32,165 nt of DNA from DATNPH01 sp036703315 (lineage in GTDB: Bacteria > Cyanobacteriota > Cyanobacteriia > Cyanobacteriales > Coleofasciculaceae): positions 1 to 32,165 of the forward strand of contig DATNPH010000003.1 in NCBI GenBank assembly GCA_036703315.1, in the 5' to 3' direction. Shown one piece after another: positions 15,047 to 24,935 of this stretch. A program made the translations under genes and the position numbers. Within the stretch, counting starts at the first letter, position 1, and every line of letters begins with the position of its first letter. Under the pieces are notes generated by a model that searched no databases, was not told where the DNA came from, and saw only the letters and a program-made list of their open reading frames with translations.

Positions 15047-15178
15047 TTAAACAATCACGGCACCTATTCTCACACAAGAAGCCGTTAACAACTCAGCAGG
15101 TGAGCGATTGAAGGTAAGCTGTTCATTTTCGACATCCACAAAGATAGTGTCGCCATCAAGGAGCTTTTCTCACCACGC
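15047..15178 (-). pseudogene. Decayed copy of the clpB 3' end
   Basis: On the minus strand, the residues LDGDTIFVDVENEQLTFNRS then PAELLTA match the ClpB C-terminus encoded at 15736-15840 (NDGDTIFVDVENERLAFKHL then PAELLTA). Nucleotide similarity is obvious by eye over about 90 bp. After LLTA the frame runs on for 11 unrelated residues to TAA at 15047-15049. Upstream, RGE is visible in another frame and a TGA interrupts, so it has no start and is not a functional gene. It lies between two small membrane protein genes, about 560 bp downstream of intact clpB on the same strand. Confidence 0.85.
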
Positions 15179-15180
15179 TC

Positions 15181-15594
15181 TTATCGGTAAGGGCCACCTA
15201 CTAGCATAATCAAGACTAACATGCTTAACCAAAGTGCAAAGACCAAGTATATGATCAGGGCAAGGAGATTCAGCAATACCCCAACTGTACTCAAAACCCA
15301 GTTACGTTTGTTTCTAAATGCTTTGAATGCCTTGACAATAGCCGCGATATCTAGCACAAGAGTAGCGATCGCAGCCAGCCACCACCCACAGACTGATGAC
15401 ACGAGTGATTGCCACTCCAGCCAGACATGGGTGATTATAAGCAACCAAGCCACCATTAGCAGGCAGCCGCCTATCAGTTCTACAATTAAGCATTTCTTAC
15501 CGCGTTTTGCCTGCCTGTAGTGGATAATGCTGAGTGTGGCAATTACCAACCCGTGCAACCCAGGCAATGCAGCTATTATTTGCAGGTCATTCAA
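15181..15594 (-). CDS. Four-helix membrane protein of unknown function
   Basis: 137 residues, mostly hydrophobic, with likely membrane helices at about 5-24, 37-58, 68-90 and 102-134. Basic loops HYRQAKRGKK and KAFKAFRNKRN fall between helices 1-2 and 3-4. The only in-frame start candidates near the 5' end are TTG codons; the one at 15594 gives MNDLQII. I do not recognise the family. It is followed, on the same strand, by the clpB-like remnant and the two small paralogous membrane proteins, so the three membrane genes may form a transcript downstream of clpB, but the terminator at 15678-15710 separates them from clpB. Confidence 0.6.
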   Translation of the reverse strand: MNDLQIIAALPGLHGLVIATLSIIHYRQAKRGKKCLIVELIGGCLLMVAWLLIITHVWLEWQSLVSSVCGWWLAAIATLVLDIAAIVKAFKAFRNKRNWVLSTVGVLLNLLALIIYLVFALWLSMLVLIMLVGGPYR

Positions 15595-15677
15595 GGTCAG
15601 TGCAAGCGAGTTGTCACCCCTGCCGACATTAAGTTGGCTTTTTTAAAGTAACACAATGCTGTGCTGGGTTTTGAATC

Positions 15678-15710
15678 AAAAAAACAGGCTGCGCTGCGGC
15701 GCAACCTGTT
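15678..15710 (-). terminator. Intrinsic terminator of clpB
   Basis: On the minus strand AACAGGTTGCGC, loop CGCA and GCGCAGCCTGTT form a 12-bp stem with one G-T pair, followed by a run of T. It lies about 25 bp past the clpB stop and is a textbook rho-independent terminator. Confidence 0.9.
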
Positions 15711-15735
15711 GCAGAGCGAGCATTTAGCGTTTAAA

Positions 15736-18363
<2,628 letters not shown>

Positions 18364-18717
18364 GTTGGGTCGTCGTTTACTCTTTAATACATAATTTCTG
18401 TAACTATAGTCATTCTAAAAAGTCGTACAACATCCCCTGGATCGGTGTTCACGTATTCTGGCGGGGTATTGCCGTCCTTTTCTCTTGTTAGGCAGACAAC
18501 TTCTGCAATGATGCTCCTATGCCATTGATAAACGTCTACGCAGACTTACCGCATGTGTTTTACCGCCTCAGTGCGGATGAGTGGAAGCGCGATCGCGCGG
18601 CTGGATAGCACAACCAGAGGAATGAAGCCGTGAACGGTGCTATTACGCTGAGCTAAGCTACTGACTTGTCCAGTATTCGTGCAGTCTCACTAGACCTCCT
18701 GCATGAATCATGAAATG

Positions 18718-18776
18718 CCCCCTAAATCCCCCCATTCTAGGGGACTATAATTCTTATTCCCCGCAGAATTGGGGTG
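18718..18776. repeat. C/G-rich palindromic repeat
   Basis: CCCCCTAAATCCCCCCATTC, then TAGGGGACTATAATTC and CCCCGCAGAATTGGGG. The last part resembles the CCCCGCGAGTTCGGGG core of the 41-bp array at 5081, so it is probably a diverged member of the same dispersed family. Confidence 0.6.
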
Positions 18777-18814
18777 TAGAGAAAACTCAAGATTATTGCT
18801 CCCCTCCTTGGAGG

Positions 18815-18836
18815 CAAGGTTAGTTAATTAACCTTG
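18815..18836. promoter_or_regulatory. Inverted repeat upstream of uppP
   Basis: CAAGGTTA and TAACCTTG are perfect 8-bp arms around GTTAAT. The element sits 106 bp before the uppP ATG, where it could be an operator or a leader hairpin. Regulatory use is inferred only. Confidence 0.35.
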
Positions 18837-18942
18837 TAATTTTTCCTGGTGACCTTGTTAATCTATTGAAACTTAGGCTAGGCTGCGGCAAACGAGGAGC
18901 ATCAAGGTGTCATTACAACTCACAGTATACGAGAGTTAACAG

Positions 18943-19884
18943 ATGAACTTCTTGGGATTAAACCTAGATCTGTCAGTAAGCCTGCGATGGACTGATGTCA
19001 TGAGTGCGTGGAGTGCTTTGGTTGCAGCGACAGATGCTCAGGCGGTTAACGCATCTTCTGAGGTTAGTCCACTGCAAAGCCTTCTCGAAGCGAGCGTGTT
19101 AGGTCTCGTGCAGGGAATCACTGAGTTCTTGCCGATCAGCAGTACAGCGCATCTGCTGGTCTTCACTAAAGTCCTAGGCTGGGAAGCCTTGGGACAAAAG
19201 TATTTTGTAGACGCCATTCAATTCGGCAGCGTCATCGCCGTGGTGTGGTATTTCTGGTCAGACATTCGCCAGATTTTGACTGGAGGATGGGTAGCCTTGC
19301 GCCAGCGAGCTTGGGAGCGGGACGAGTGGAAAGTCTTAGTAGGAATCGCGGTTGGAACGGTTCCCTCATTGGTTGGCGGTTTTCTGCTTAAAGATAAGCT
19401 ACCAGAGAGTATGGCAATCATTGCCACTTTGTCAATCGTCATGGCATTACTGCTGGGACTGGCAGAGCAGATTGGCAGTCGTAAGCGTGGCTTTGATTCC
19501 CTCCAGATTAAGGACGGTATCCTGGTTGGGCTAGGTCAAATGTTTGCCCTATTTCCAGGTGTGTCGCGGTCTGGCTCAACGTTAACAACATCATTATTCT
19601 TGGGACTGGAGCGGCAAACAGCAGCAAAGTTTTCTTTTTTGCTGGGTCTCCCCACATTGACTATTGCCACTTTGTACCAAGCGAGAAAAGCGTTTGGCAA
19701 CACCGACATGCTGCTCCCCCTGCTGGTAGGGATTGTCTCAACCTTCATCTTCTCTTACTTATCAATTGCTTGGCTGCTGCGCTATTTGCAGCGTCAGAAC
19801 ACTTGGATCTTCGTCTGGTATCGGCTGGCGTTCGGGGTGACGATTCTAGCAGCGATCGCCACAGGCTGGCTGAGGAACAATTGA
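18943..19884 (+). CDS. uppP: Undecaprenyl-diphosphatase UppP (BacA)
   Basis: 313 residues, with about 40 more at the N-terminus than typical UppP. The enzyme dephosphorylates undecaprenyl pyrophosphate, recycling the lipid carrier for peptidoglycan and other envelope polymers, and confers bacitracin tolerance. Motif 1 is QGITEFLPISSTAH (57-70); the more common form is TEFLPVSSTGH. Motif 2 is PGVSRSGST (205-213). About eight membrane helices are visible. GAGAG about 10 nt before the ATG could serve as the ribosome-binding site; an internal ATG at codon 20 is an alternative start. It stands alone, and converges on the restriction gene 100 bp downstream, which marks the edge of the candidate defence island. 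Confidence 0.95.
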   Translation: MNFLGLNLDLSVSLRWTDVMSAWSALVAATDAQAVNASSEVSPLQSLLEASVLGLVQGITEFLPISSTAHLLVFTKVLGWEALGQKYFVDAIQFGSVIAVVWYFWSDIRQILTGGWVALRQRAWERDEWKVLVGIAVGTVPSLVGGFLLKDKLPESMAIIATLSIVMALLLGLAEQIGSRKRGFDSLQIKDGILVGLGQMFALFPGVSRSGSTLTTSLFLGLERQTAAKFSFLLGLPTLTIATLYQARKAFGNTDMLLPLLVGIVSTFIFSYLSIAWLLRYLQRQNTWIFVWYRLAFGVTILAAIATGWLRNN

Positions 19885-19984
19885 GAAGAAGTTTAGCTAT
19901 TAATTCAAGTTACTAGTACTACAGCCGCTGAAATCCAAATAATCTGCTCTACAAATTATGCAGATTGTATTGGAGAGTAAGGGC

Positions 19985-20971
19985 CTAAAAATTCTCTCCA
20001 TCAAAATGAATCAGATGATCTGGAGCCTCGGCAATCCAGACTTCCGTTTCCCAAGCAATATCTGGAGCAAACTGACGGAAAGTATTACGGTCAAGAAAGG
20101 CCGTGACAAAAATAATATCAGCCCTACATTGATCAGTTAGCTTTTTTAGTTCCAAAAGACGTACAGGAGAAATTGGACCTGAACTATGAACAGCCTCTAT
20201 GAGGTAGAGCCAATTTCTCTGTTCTGAGTAAGCTATTATATCCGGCAATTCACCATAAGACAGCTCAAAAAATCGAAGTGCCTCAAGTCGCTCTTTTTCC
20301 AAGTGAAGGAATTTGTTAGCGGTATCACCTACATTCAGCACCTCTGCACCATAGCCATAGCGAGGGAGAAATTCCTCGATAACAGCTTTTTGCAATTCAT
20401 TGTGCTTGCCAGGGCTTAACTCAGAAGTTTTACCAGAAGGAAAATTAACAGGGATTAAATTCAAGTCTCGCTTACCTGAAAGCTGCTCTTCTAGCGTTAC
20501 TTTGCTTGCTAAGAACTCTTCAACATCAGCTTTCCAGCTACTTGATCCGAAAGCCCTAATCAAAGCAGCATAGTCTGGACTTAATGCAAAAGCTCTTGTC
20601 CCATCATTGCGAGCTGCATTAGGATTTGCCGAACTTGCAATAATGATTCCTGCTAGGACTATTAATTTTAAATCTTTTCTGCGTATATCATCATAAGAGC
20701 TTTCAGATATTTTTTCATTAAAATGGCTGTTCCAGTATCTAATAATATCTCTAGTTCTAAGAGCATGAGAAGTACCAACCTTTGCCCAATCAGTTTTCGT
20801 TTTGACATTGGCTACAGCTAAGAAAGCCATAGCTACCCTTTCCATTCGCCGTTTACTCATCCCTTCAACAGGTATACCAAACTTAGAAAGAATATATAAA
20901 GCTTCATTAATAAGCCTTTGCAGTTGCTTTGGCTTATCGGACTCGGTAATATACTGGGGTAGCTCAGGCAT
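19985..20971 (-). CDS. BsuBI/PstI-family type II restriction endonuclease
   Basis: 328 residues. The N-terminal half is helical and resembles a DNA-recognition wrapper (MSKRRMERVAMAFLAVANV, HALRTRDIIRYWN). The C-terminal half holds the family core: GDTANKFLHLEKERLEALRF, then the catalytic-type PD at 243-244 in LPDIIAYSE, NWLYLIEAVHSSGPISPVRLLEL (with E259), VTAFLDRNTFRQF, and the ending DIAWETEVWIAEAPDHLIHFDG. These are the conserved blocks of BsuBI and PstI, which cut CTGCAG, but family membership does not fix the target. It begins 9 bp after the stop of a cytosine-C5 methyltransferase on the same strand, forming an operon with the methyltransferase first. The family's classical partners are adenine-N6 methyltransferases. 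Confidence 0.92.
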   Translation of the reverse strand: MPELPQYITESDKPKQLQRLINEALYILSKFGIPVEGMSKRRMERVAMAFLAVANVKTKTDWAKVGTSHALRTRDIIRYWNSHFNEKISESSYDDIRRKDLKLIVLAGIIIASSANPNAARNDGTRAFALSPDYAALIRAFGSSSWKADVEEFLASKVTLEEQLSGKRDLNLIPVNFPSGKTSELSPGKHNELQKAVIEEFLPRYGYGAEVLNVGDTANKFLHLEKERLEALRFFELSYGELPDIIAYSEQRNWLYLIEAVHSSGPISPVRLLELKKLTDQCRADIIFVTAFLDRNTFRQFAPDIAWETEVWIAEAPDHLIHFDGENF

Positions 20972-20980
20972 TGATATTAC

Positions 20981-21994
20981 TTAAAAAGGTAATGATAGCT
21001 GCAACGGTAAGCTGTTGCTTACTATCTCACTAGCTGATAAACGTTTAGTTGATTGCAAATAGTTCCGGACAACTCCAGCTAAATGAAATGCAAATAGTGG
21101 TGAAACTGCATTACCCACTTGATTTAAGCAACTTGTTTCTGTTCCTACGAATTCAAACCAATCTGGAAAACTTTGCAGCCGTGCTGCTTCTCTCAAAACC
21201 AGACGCCGCCGCCGTCCATCAGGAAGTTTAATCCGGTGCATATCGCCAGTGGCACCCGCCAGGTTCCTACAGGTTAAAGTTCGAGCGGGTTTATCTAGAT
21301 GAAGATCGCGAGGACGTTTGCACAAAGAAGCTTTTTCATACTTGGCTACATACTTATCCATACTAGGTGTCAGAAATTTTGATTCAGGAGGAGCTTGAAA
21401 AGCTAGCTCTCCTAATGCTTCACCTACACTAATTTTTCTCTCTAGTAAATTTGGAAAACTAAAGTGTCCTTTGTGACCCACGACAATAATACGCTCACGA
21501 TTTTGAGGAACACCAAAGTCAACAGCATTTAATAACTTAACCTCGATGACATAACCCAATGCCTGAAGCGCTTGAGTAATTTCATCTAAATACCACTTGT
21601 TTCGATAAAGCAGACCGCGAACATTCTCAAAAAACCAAATTTCAGGACGAAGTCTCTCTACAGCACTGATGAAAATTGGGAAACCATCCCGTGAATCTCT
21701 TAAACCGTTTTGCTTCCCACCTACACTAAAAGGCTGACAGGGTGGACCACCAATCAGTACAGGTGCAGCAGGTAACTCTGTTTCTGTAGTCAACACTAGC
21801 TGAGTACACTTACCTTTTAAGTTTTTTCTATAAGTGGCACAGGAATCAGCATCCATTTCAAAGCCATGCGTCTCAAACCCCTGTGCCTCAAACCCCAGTG
21901 ATAAACCACCGCATCCGACAAAAAGATCTACTACCAGTGGACTGCGAGATGGCGCAGGTTTAAGGACTTGGTTGATTTTGTCAACGTAGTTCAT
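20981..21994 (-). CDS. DNA (cytosine-5-)-methyltransferase
   Basis: 337 residues with the full set of C5 motifs. Motif I is VVDLFVGCGGLSLGF (21-35), motif IV has GPPCQPFS with catalytic C86, motif VI is ENV (123-125), motif VIII is QNRERI (164-169), and motif X has QVGNAVSP (292-299). The target-recognition region between VIII and IX (about 180-255) is short and includes the ARTLTCRNL block, compatible with a short target. The enzyme would protect the host from the co-encoded BsuBI/PstI-family nuclease. No separate control (C) protein is adjacent, and no solitary specificity subunit is present. Translation starts at an ATG. Recognition sequence cannot be inferred here. Confidence 0.95.
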   Translation of the reverse strand: MNYVDKINQVLKPAPSRSPLVVDLFVGCGGLSLGFEAQGFETHGFEMDADSCATYRKNLKGKCTQLVLTTETELPAAPVLIGGPPCQPFSVGGKQNGLRDSRDGFPIFISAVERLRPEIWFFENVRGLLYRNKWYLDEITQALQALGYVIEVKLLNAVDFGVPQNRERIIVVGHKGHFSFPNLLERKISVGEALGELAFQAPPESKFLTPSMDKYVAKYEKASLCKRPRDLHLDKPARTLTCRNLAGATGDMHRIKLPDGRRRRLVLREAARLQSFPDWFEFVGTETSCLNQVGNAVSPLFAFHLAGVVRNYLQSTKRLSASEIVSNSLPLQLSLPF

Positions 21995-22081
21995 GTTTAG
22001 CCCTAGGGCGGTCGATACTCCTGTTCATGATAAAGCTCTACCCCAAGCAGATGTCTTATTGGTTTGTACTTAGTAGCCCCT

Positions 22082-22140
22082 ACTAGGTGTTATCCTAGTG
22101 TTGCCTGTGTCACTCTGAGAGCTAACCTCAGAGTGTTTTC
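22082..22140 (+). promoter_or_regulatory. Two hairpins, the second terminator-like, before a 68-residue gene
   Basis: ACTAGG (22082-22087) pairs with CCTAGT (22094-22099). CACTCTGAG (22111-22119) pairs perfectly with CTCAGAGTG (22127-22135), followed by TTTTC. The second has the form of an intrinsic terminator, 21 bp before the ATG at 22161, and no plus-strand gene lies between it and uppP. An attenuating leader or a short RNA gene is possible. Confidence 0.5.
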
Positions 22141-22160
22141 TTAAGATATTAAGGTAGCTT

Positions 22161-22367
22161 ATGAATAGACCCATCACTAATAAAGATGACTTGGAGATAC
22201 TGATAGATGAGCTAGGACTCAAAACAGTCCTAGCCACAATCGCTACTATCTGCCAAGAAAAAGCCGACAAAGCCAAGGTGACCAACGGTTACTACTCCGA
22301 CCCATGCAGGAATTTCATGCAGGCAGGAGCCAGCATTAGGGCAGTACTTAGGCGAATTGAGTGCTGA
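22161..22367 (+). CDS. Small conserved protein of unknown function
   Basis: 68 residues: MNRPITNKDDLEILIDELGL, then KTVLATIATICQEKADKAKV, then a Tyr/Asp turn and an Arg/Ala-rich helix (GASIRAVLRRIEC). Its LATIATICQEKA stretch is a small cyanobacterial signature that I recognise without a function; members are often near mobile DNA. It begins after a terminator-like hairpin and precedes a tiny ribbon-helix-helix-like gene by 114 bp. It is divergent from the restriction-modification operon, with about 165 bp between the starts. It could be a regulator or accessory of the operon, but the sequence does not show this. Confidence 0.65.
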   Translation: MNRPITNKDDLEILIDELGLKTVLATIATICQEKADKAKVTNGYYSDPCRNFMQAGASIRAVLRRIEC

Positions 22368-22481
22368 TATTTGAAGACATCGACGGGACTAAGTAACCCC
22401 TACAAAGTCCTGAAACAAAGACTCTGAGCAGGATAAAGCCTACTCAGGGTATTCTTATGGGGTGTCTAAGTCCTAGTTCAG

Positions 22482-22658
22482 ATGCCTATTGATCGCGAGA
22501 AGAATAAGCAACTCAAGGTAACTATACCTAATGACCTCCACAGAAAGCTCAAGATCATATCCGAGAGAATAGGTATTCCTATGGCTCAGATGCTCCTACA
22601 GTCAGCTGTAGAGAAGTATAGAGAGGAGCTGAAGGAACTGGACAAAGAAGAAGAATAG
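22482..22658 (+). CDS. 58-residue ribbon-helix-helix-like protein
   Basis: MPIDREKNKQLKVTIPNDLH followed by RKLKIISERIGIPMAQMLLQ and a charged tail SAVEKYREELKELDKEEE. The short strand KQLKVTIPNDL, a first helix HRKLKIISERIG and a second helix IPMAQMLLQSAVEKYREEL form the order of an Arc/CopG-type ribbon-helix-helix fold. Such proteins are dimeric DNA-binding regulators, often antitoxins or plasmid copy-control proteins. No ribosome-binding site is obvious. Between the 68-residue gene and this one is an imperfect hairpin (CTGAGCAGG 22424-22432 with CCTACTCAG 22439-22447). The HNH gene starts 111 bp downstream on the same strand. It falls below common length cut-offs. Confidence 0.6.
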   Translation: MPIDREKNKQLKVTIPNDLHRKLKIISERIGIPMAQMLLQSAVEKYREELKELDKEEE

Positions 22659-22769
22659 GCGTGATTTGGCTCGTATAACCTTTATTGGCTGTAGGAGTAT
22701 TGTTATATCAGAATAGGGCTTTCAGCTTTTACTTCGTAAATCCTCTTATGCCATGTTCTAGATTCTGTT

Positions 22770-23891
22770 ATGGCTAAATATCAATTTTCTCCAATACAAA
22801 GAATGGCTATTTGGAAAGCACATAAAGAAAAATGTGCTTATTGTGGTGAACTTATACCTTTTAATGATTTAGAGATTGACCACATCTTACCTGAAAGTCT
22901 TCTAGACAATCCTGAAAAATTAGAGAAAATCAAACTTGAATATGGGTTGGGTTCAGAGTTTGATATTAACAATTACTCTAATTGGCTTCCGAGTTGCAGT
23001 AGTTGTAATAATCGTAAGAGAAATAGACCTTTTTCAGAAAGCTCCACTCGTTTTTATAGAGAAATGGTGGCTAGACCAAAGTATGAAGAAATAAAAAGGA
23101 TTGAGCAAAATCTCGAAACAAAAATGAAAAAAGAAGGTTTTTTAACAAAAAGTCAGGCAATTCCGCTTATTGAAGAATATATTAAAGACTTTGTAGTGAA
23201 TAACCTGATTATTTCACCAGCTACAAAAAGGCGCGATCAATGGATTAATGAATACCTATCAAAAGCAGTTCAAACAATTGCCGAAAAAGCCACTCCTTCT
23301 GTAGTTGAAAATTTGTCCAATAATGAATTCTTTCTTACAGTTGTTATACAAGCAACTTCAATAGCACTTCGTAACCATCAAAAAGAAAAACTTAAAGCTT
23401 TAAGAAATGTAATTGTTAATTCAATACTTTCAACTTCAGTCGATGATGATATAAAGCTACTGTTCCTTGACCTAGTTGATGAGTTAAAAATTTCGCAATT
23501 GTGTTTATTGTATATGCTTGACGAACCGAGTAATTATAGAGATAAAGAAGCTATTTCAAAAAATCTAGAAGGTAATAAATACTTATATAGTCAATTCCTG
23601 AAACAATTGATAAACAAAGGACTGATATCTTTTGAATCTTTTTCTAAAGAGATTGAAGAAGCTGTAGGACAATTAGAAAATAACTATAATGCATCTAAAC
23701 ATGGGCGGTATGATTTATTTTCAGTACAATACTTTTCCAAGGAGAAAACGAGAGACAGCATGAAAGTAATAGAAGAAACAGAAAAAAATGTAGATTTAGC
23801 AGTAGTGCTTATAAAAGAGAATAAAAGTTGCACAACAGAGTTTGGCAGTCTATTTATTCAATTCATTAAATCTCCCCTTGGAGACAGCTAG
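22770..23891 (+). CDS. HNH endonuclease joined to a helical domain of unknown function
   Basis: 373 residues, in an AT-rich stretch. The N-terminal HNH domain (about 1-100) has two zinc knuckles, C22-x2-C25 (CAYCGE) and C76-x2-C79 (CSSCNNRKR), and the DH pair D37-H38 in EIDHILPESLL, the core of the metal site. The remainder (about 100-373) is almost entirely helical and includes ALRNVIVNSILSTSVDDDIKL and LFLDLVDELKISQLCLLYML. I have seen comparable 'ALRNxxxN...FLxLVDEL...HLxxL' stretches in proteins next to phage-defence and mobile genes, but I cannot name the domain. The protein is probably cytoplasmic. It lies downstream of the restriction-modification operon. A role in cutting invading DNA is plausible; a homing endonuclease is an alternative. 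Confidence 0.8.
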   Translation: MAKYQFSPIQRMAIWKAHKEKCAYCGELIPFNDLEIDHILPESLLDNPEKLEKIKLEYGLGSEFDINNYSNWLPSCSSCNNRKRNRPFSESSTRFYREMVARPKYEEIKRIEQNLETKMKKEGFLTKSQAIPLIEEYIKDFVVNNLIISPATKRRDQWINEYLSKAVQTIAEKATPSVVENLSNNEFFLTVVIQATSIALRNHQKEKLKALRNVIVNSILSTSVDDDIKLLFLDLVDELKISQLCLLYMLDEPSNYRDKEAISKNLEGNKYLYSQFLKQLINKGLISFESFSKEIEEAVGQLENNYNASKHGRYDLFSVQYFSKEKTRDSMKVIEETEKNVDLAVVLIKENKSCTTEFGSLFIQFIKSPLGDS

Positions 23892-23971
23892 AAATACCAA
23901 GCCGTAGAGGAAATCATGATATTCAGCGGTTCTCCTGCTTCATAACGCGCAAGAAGTTCTCTAGCATTCAT
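23888..23971 (-). pseudogene. Possible 5' remnant of a pentapeptide-repeat gene
   Basis: A 27-codon frame from the ATG at 23971, MNARELLARYEAGEPLNIMI and seven more residues, then TAG, overlapping the HNH stop. The opening MNARELLARYEAGE is the usual N-terminus of many cyanobacterial pentapeptide-repeat proteins (MNAxELLxRYAAGExDF), but the repeats are missing. Probably a truncated relic at the island boundary; it might be spurious. Confidence 0.35.
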
Positions 23972-24185
23972 ATTCCTGTATTGGTCAGTTTTGGTAAATC
24001 AGACTAATCCCAAACTAACACCCTAATGCAAGGTTGGGATTTATGGTCTAAGCTCACTTCCGTTGCGCGTTAGCGATGCTTGCTTGCCCCAAGAACCGCT
24101 CTAATCAACCAGAGGTTTCTGACAAGGAAGGAGCGATCGCACCTGTACCCCATGAGAAAATTAGATTAACAACCGCCAAACAGCC

Positions 24186-24749
24186 ATGATGCCTGCATCG
24201 GTTAAACCCCTCACCCTTGAAGAATTTCTCAAGCTTCCTTATATCGAGGAATCTCCTGCATGGGAGTACATTAATGGGGATGCGATGCAAAAGCCGATGC
24301 CAAAAACTAGGCACTCTATCTTACAAAAGCGGCTACTCGCTGTCATCGATAGTCACACGGAGGACTATACGGCACTTCCTGAACTTCGTTGTACATTTGG
24401 GGGGCGTTCTGTTGTGCCTGATGTTGCAGTGGTGGCATGGAACCGAATTCCGTTGGATGAGGAGGGAGAGCCAGAAGACAATTTTGTCCAACCCCCAGAT
24501 TGGACAATTGAGATTCTCTCACCCGAACAGAATGCTAACCGGGTTATTGACAACATCCTGCATTGTCTGCGACATGGCTGTCAGTTAGGGTGCCTCATCG
24601 ATCCGGACGATCGCTCTATCCTTACATTTAGACCCAAGCAAGAACCTGAAGTATATAGAGGAAACGATCGCTTGCAACTTCTTGAAGGAATCGAGTTAGA
24701 GTTAACGGCAGATCAAGTTTTTGGGTGGTTGAAGATTGGTAGAAGTTGA
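24186..24749 (+). CDS. Uma2-family endonuclease-fold protein (DUF820)
   Basis: 187 residues with the DUF820/Uma2 pattern: VKPLTLEEFLKLPY near the start, WEYINGDAMQKPMPKTRHSILQKRL, a central strand with VVPDVAVVAWNRIP, then PPDWTIEILSPEQNANRVIDNILHCLRHGCQLGCLIDP and LTADQVFGWL at the end. The PD (VPD) and E-x-L/S (EILSPEQ) are the residues that correspond to a PD-(D/E)XK active site. Cyanobacterial genomes carry tens of these genes, mostly of unknown role. A second ATG directly follows the first, giving MMPA; either start is possible. It stands alone with HIP1 sites on both sides, so it is probably outside the acquired stretch. Confidence 0.88.
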   Translation: MMPASVKPLTLEEFLKLPYIEESPAWEYINGDAMQKPMPKTRHSILQKRLLAVIDSHTEDYTALPELRCTFGGRSVVPDVAVVAWNRIPLDEEGEPEDNFVQPPDWTIEILSPEQNANRVIDNILHCLRHGCQLGCLIDPDDRSILTFRPKQEPEVYRGNDRLQLLEGIELELTADQVFGWLKIGRS

Positions 24750-24935
24750 TTAGACCAATGTGTACATAGCAATGCGATCGCTCTCATGTGTTTTGCCTAC
24801 TCTAAAAAAGACTAGCTGCTAAGCCTAATACTTTCAGATAAGCGAATCACTATCAGGGGATAGAGGACACTGAATCTTTGCTGTTTATAGAGTAGGTGTA
24901 GGTTAATCAGAAACTATAGAAGTCAACCGAAACTT

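Larger units (their letters stand above)
18364..18942. other. Divergent region between clpB and uppP
   Basis: This spacer is 579 bp, and no gene is visible. It contains one HIP1 site (about 18590), a C/G-rich palindromic repeat (18718-18776) and an inverted repeat CAAGGTTA (18815-18822) / TAACCTTG (18829-18836) about 110 bp before the uppP start. CIRCE was looked for on the clpB side and not found. Confidence 0.5.

Noticed and set aside
18364..18460. CIRCE heat-shock operator before clpB
   Set aside because: No TTAGCACTC-N9-GAGTGCTAA-like inverted repeat could be found in the upstream sequence.
20981..21994. Assignment of a HIP1-related or CTGCAG target to the methyltransferase
   Set aside because: The recognition region does not show specificity by eye, and family membership alone does not fix the site.
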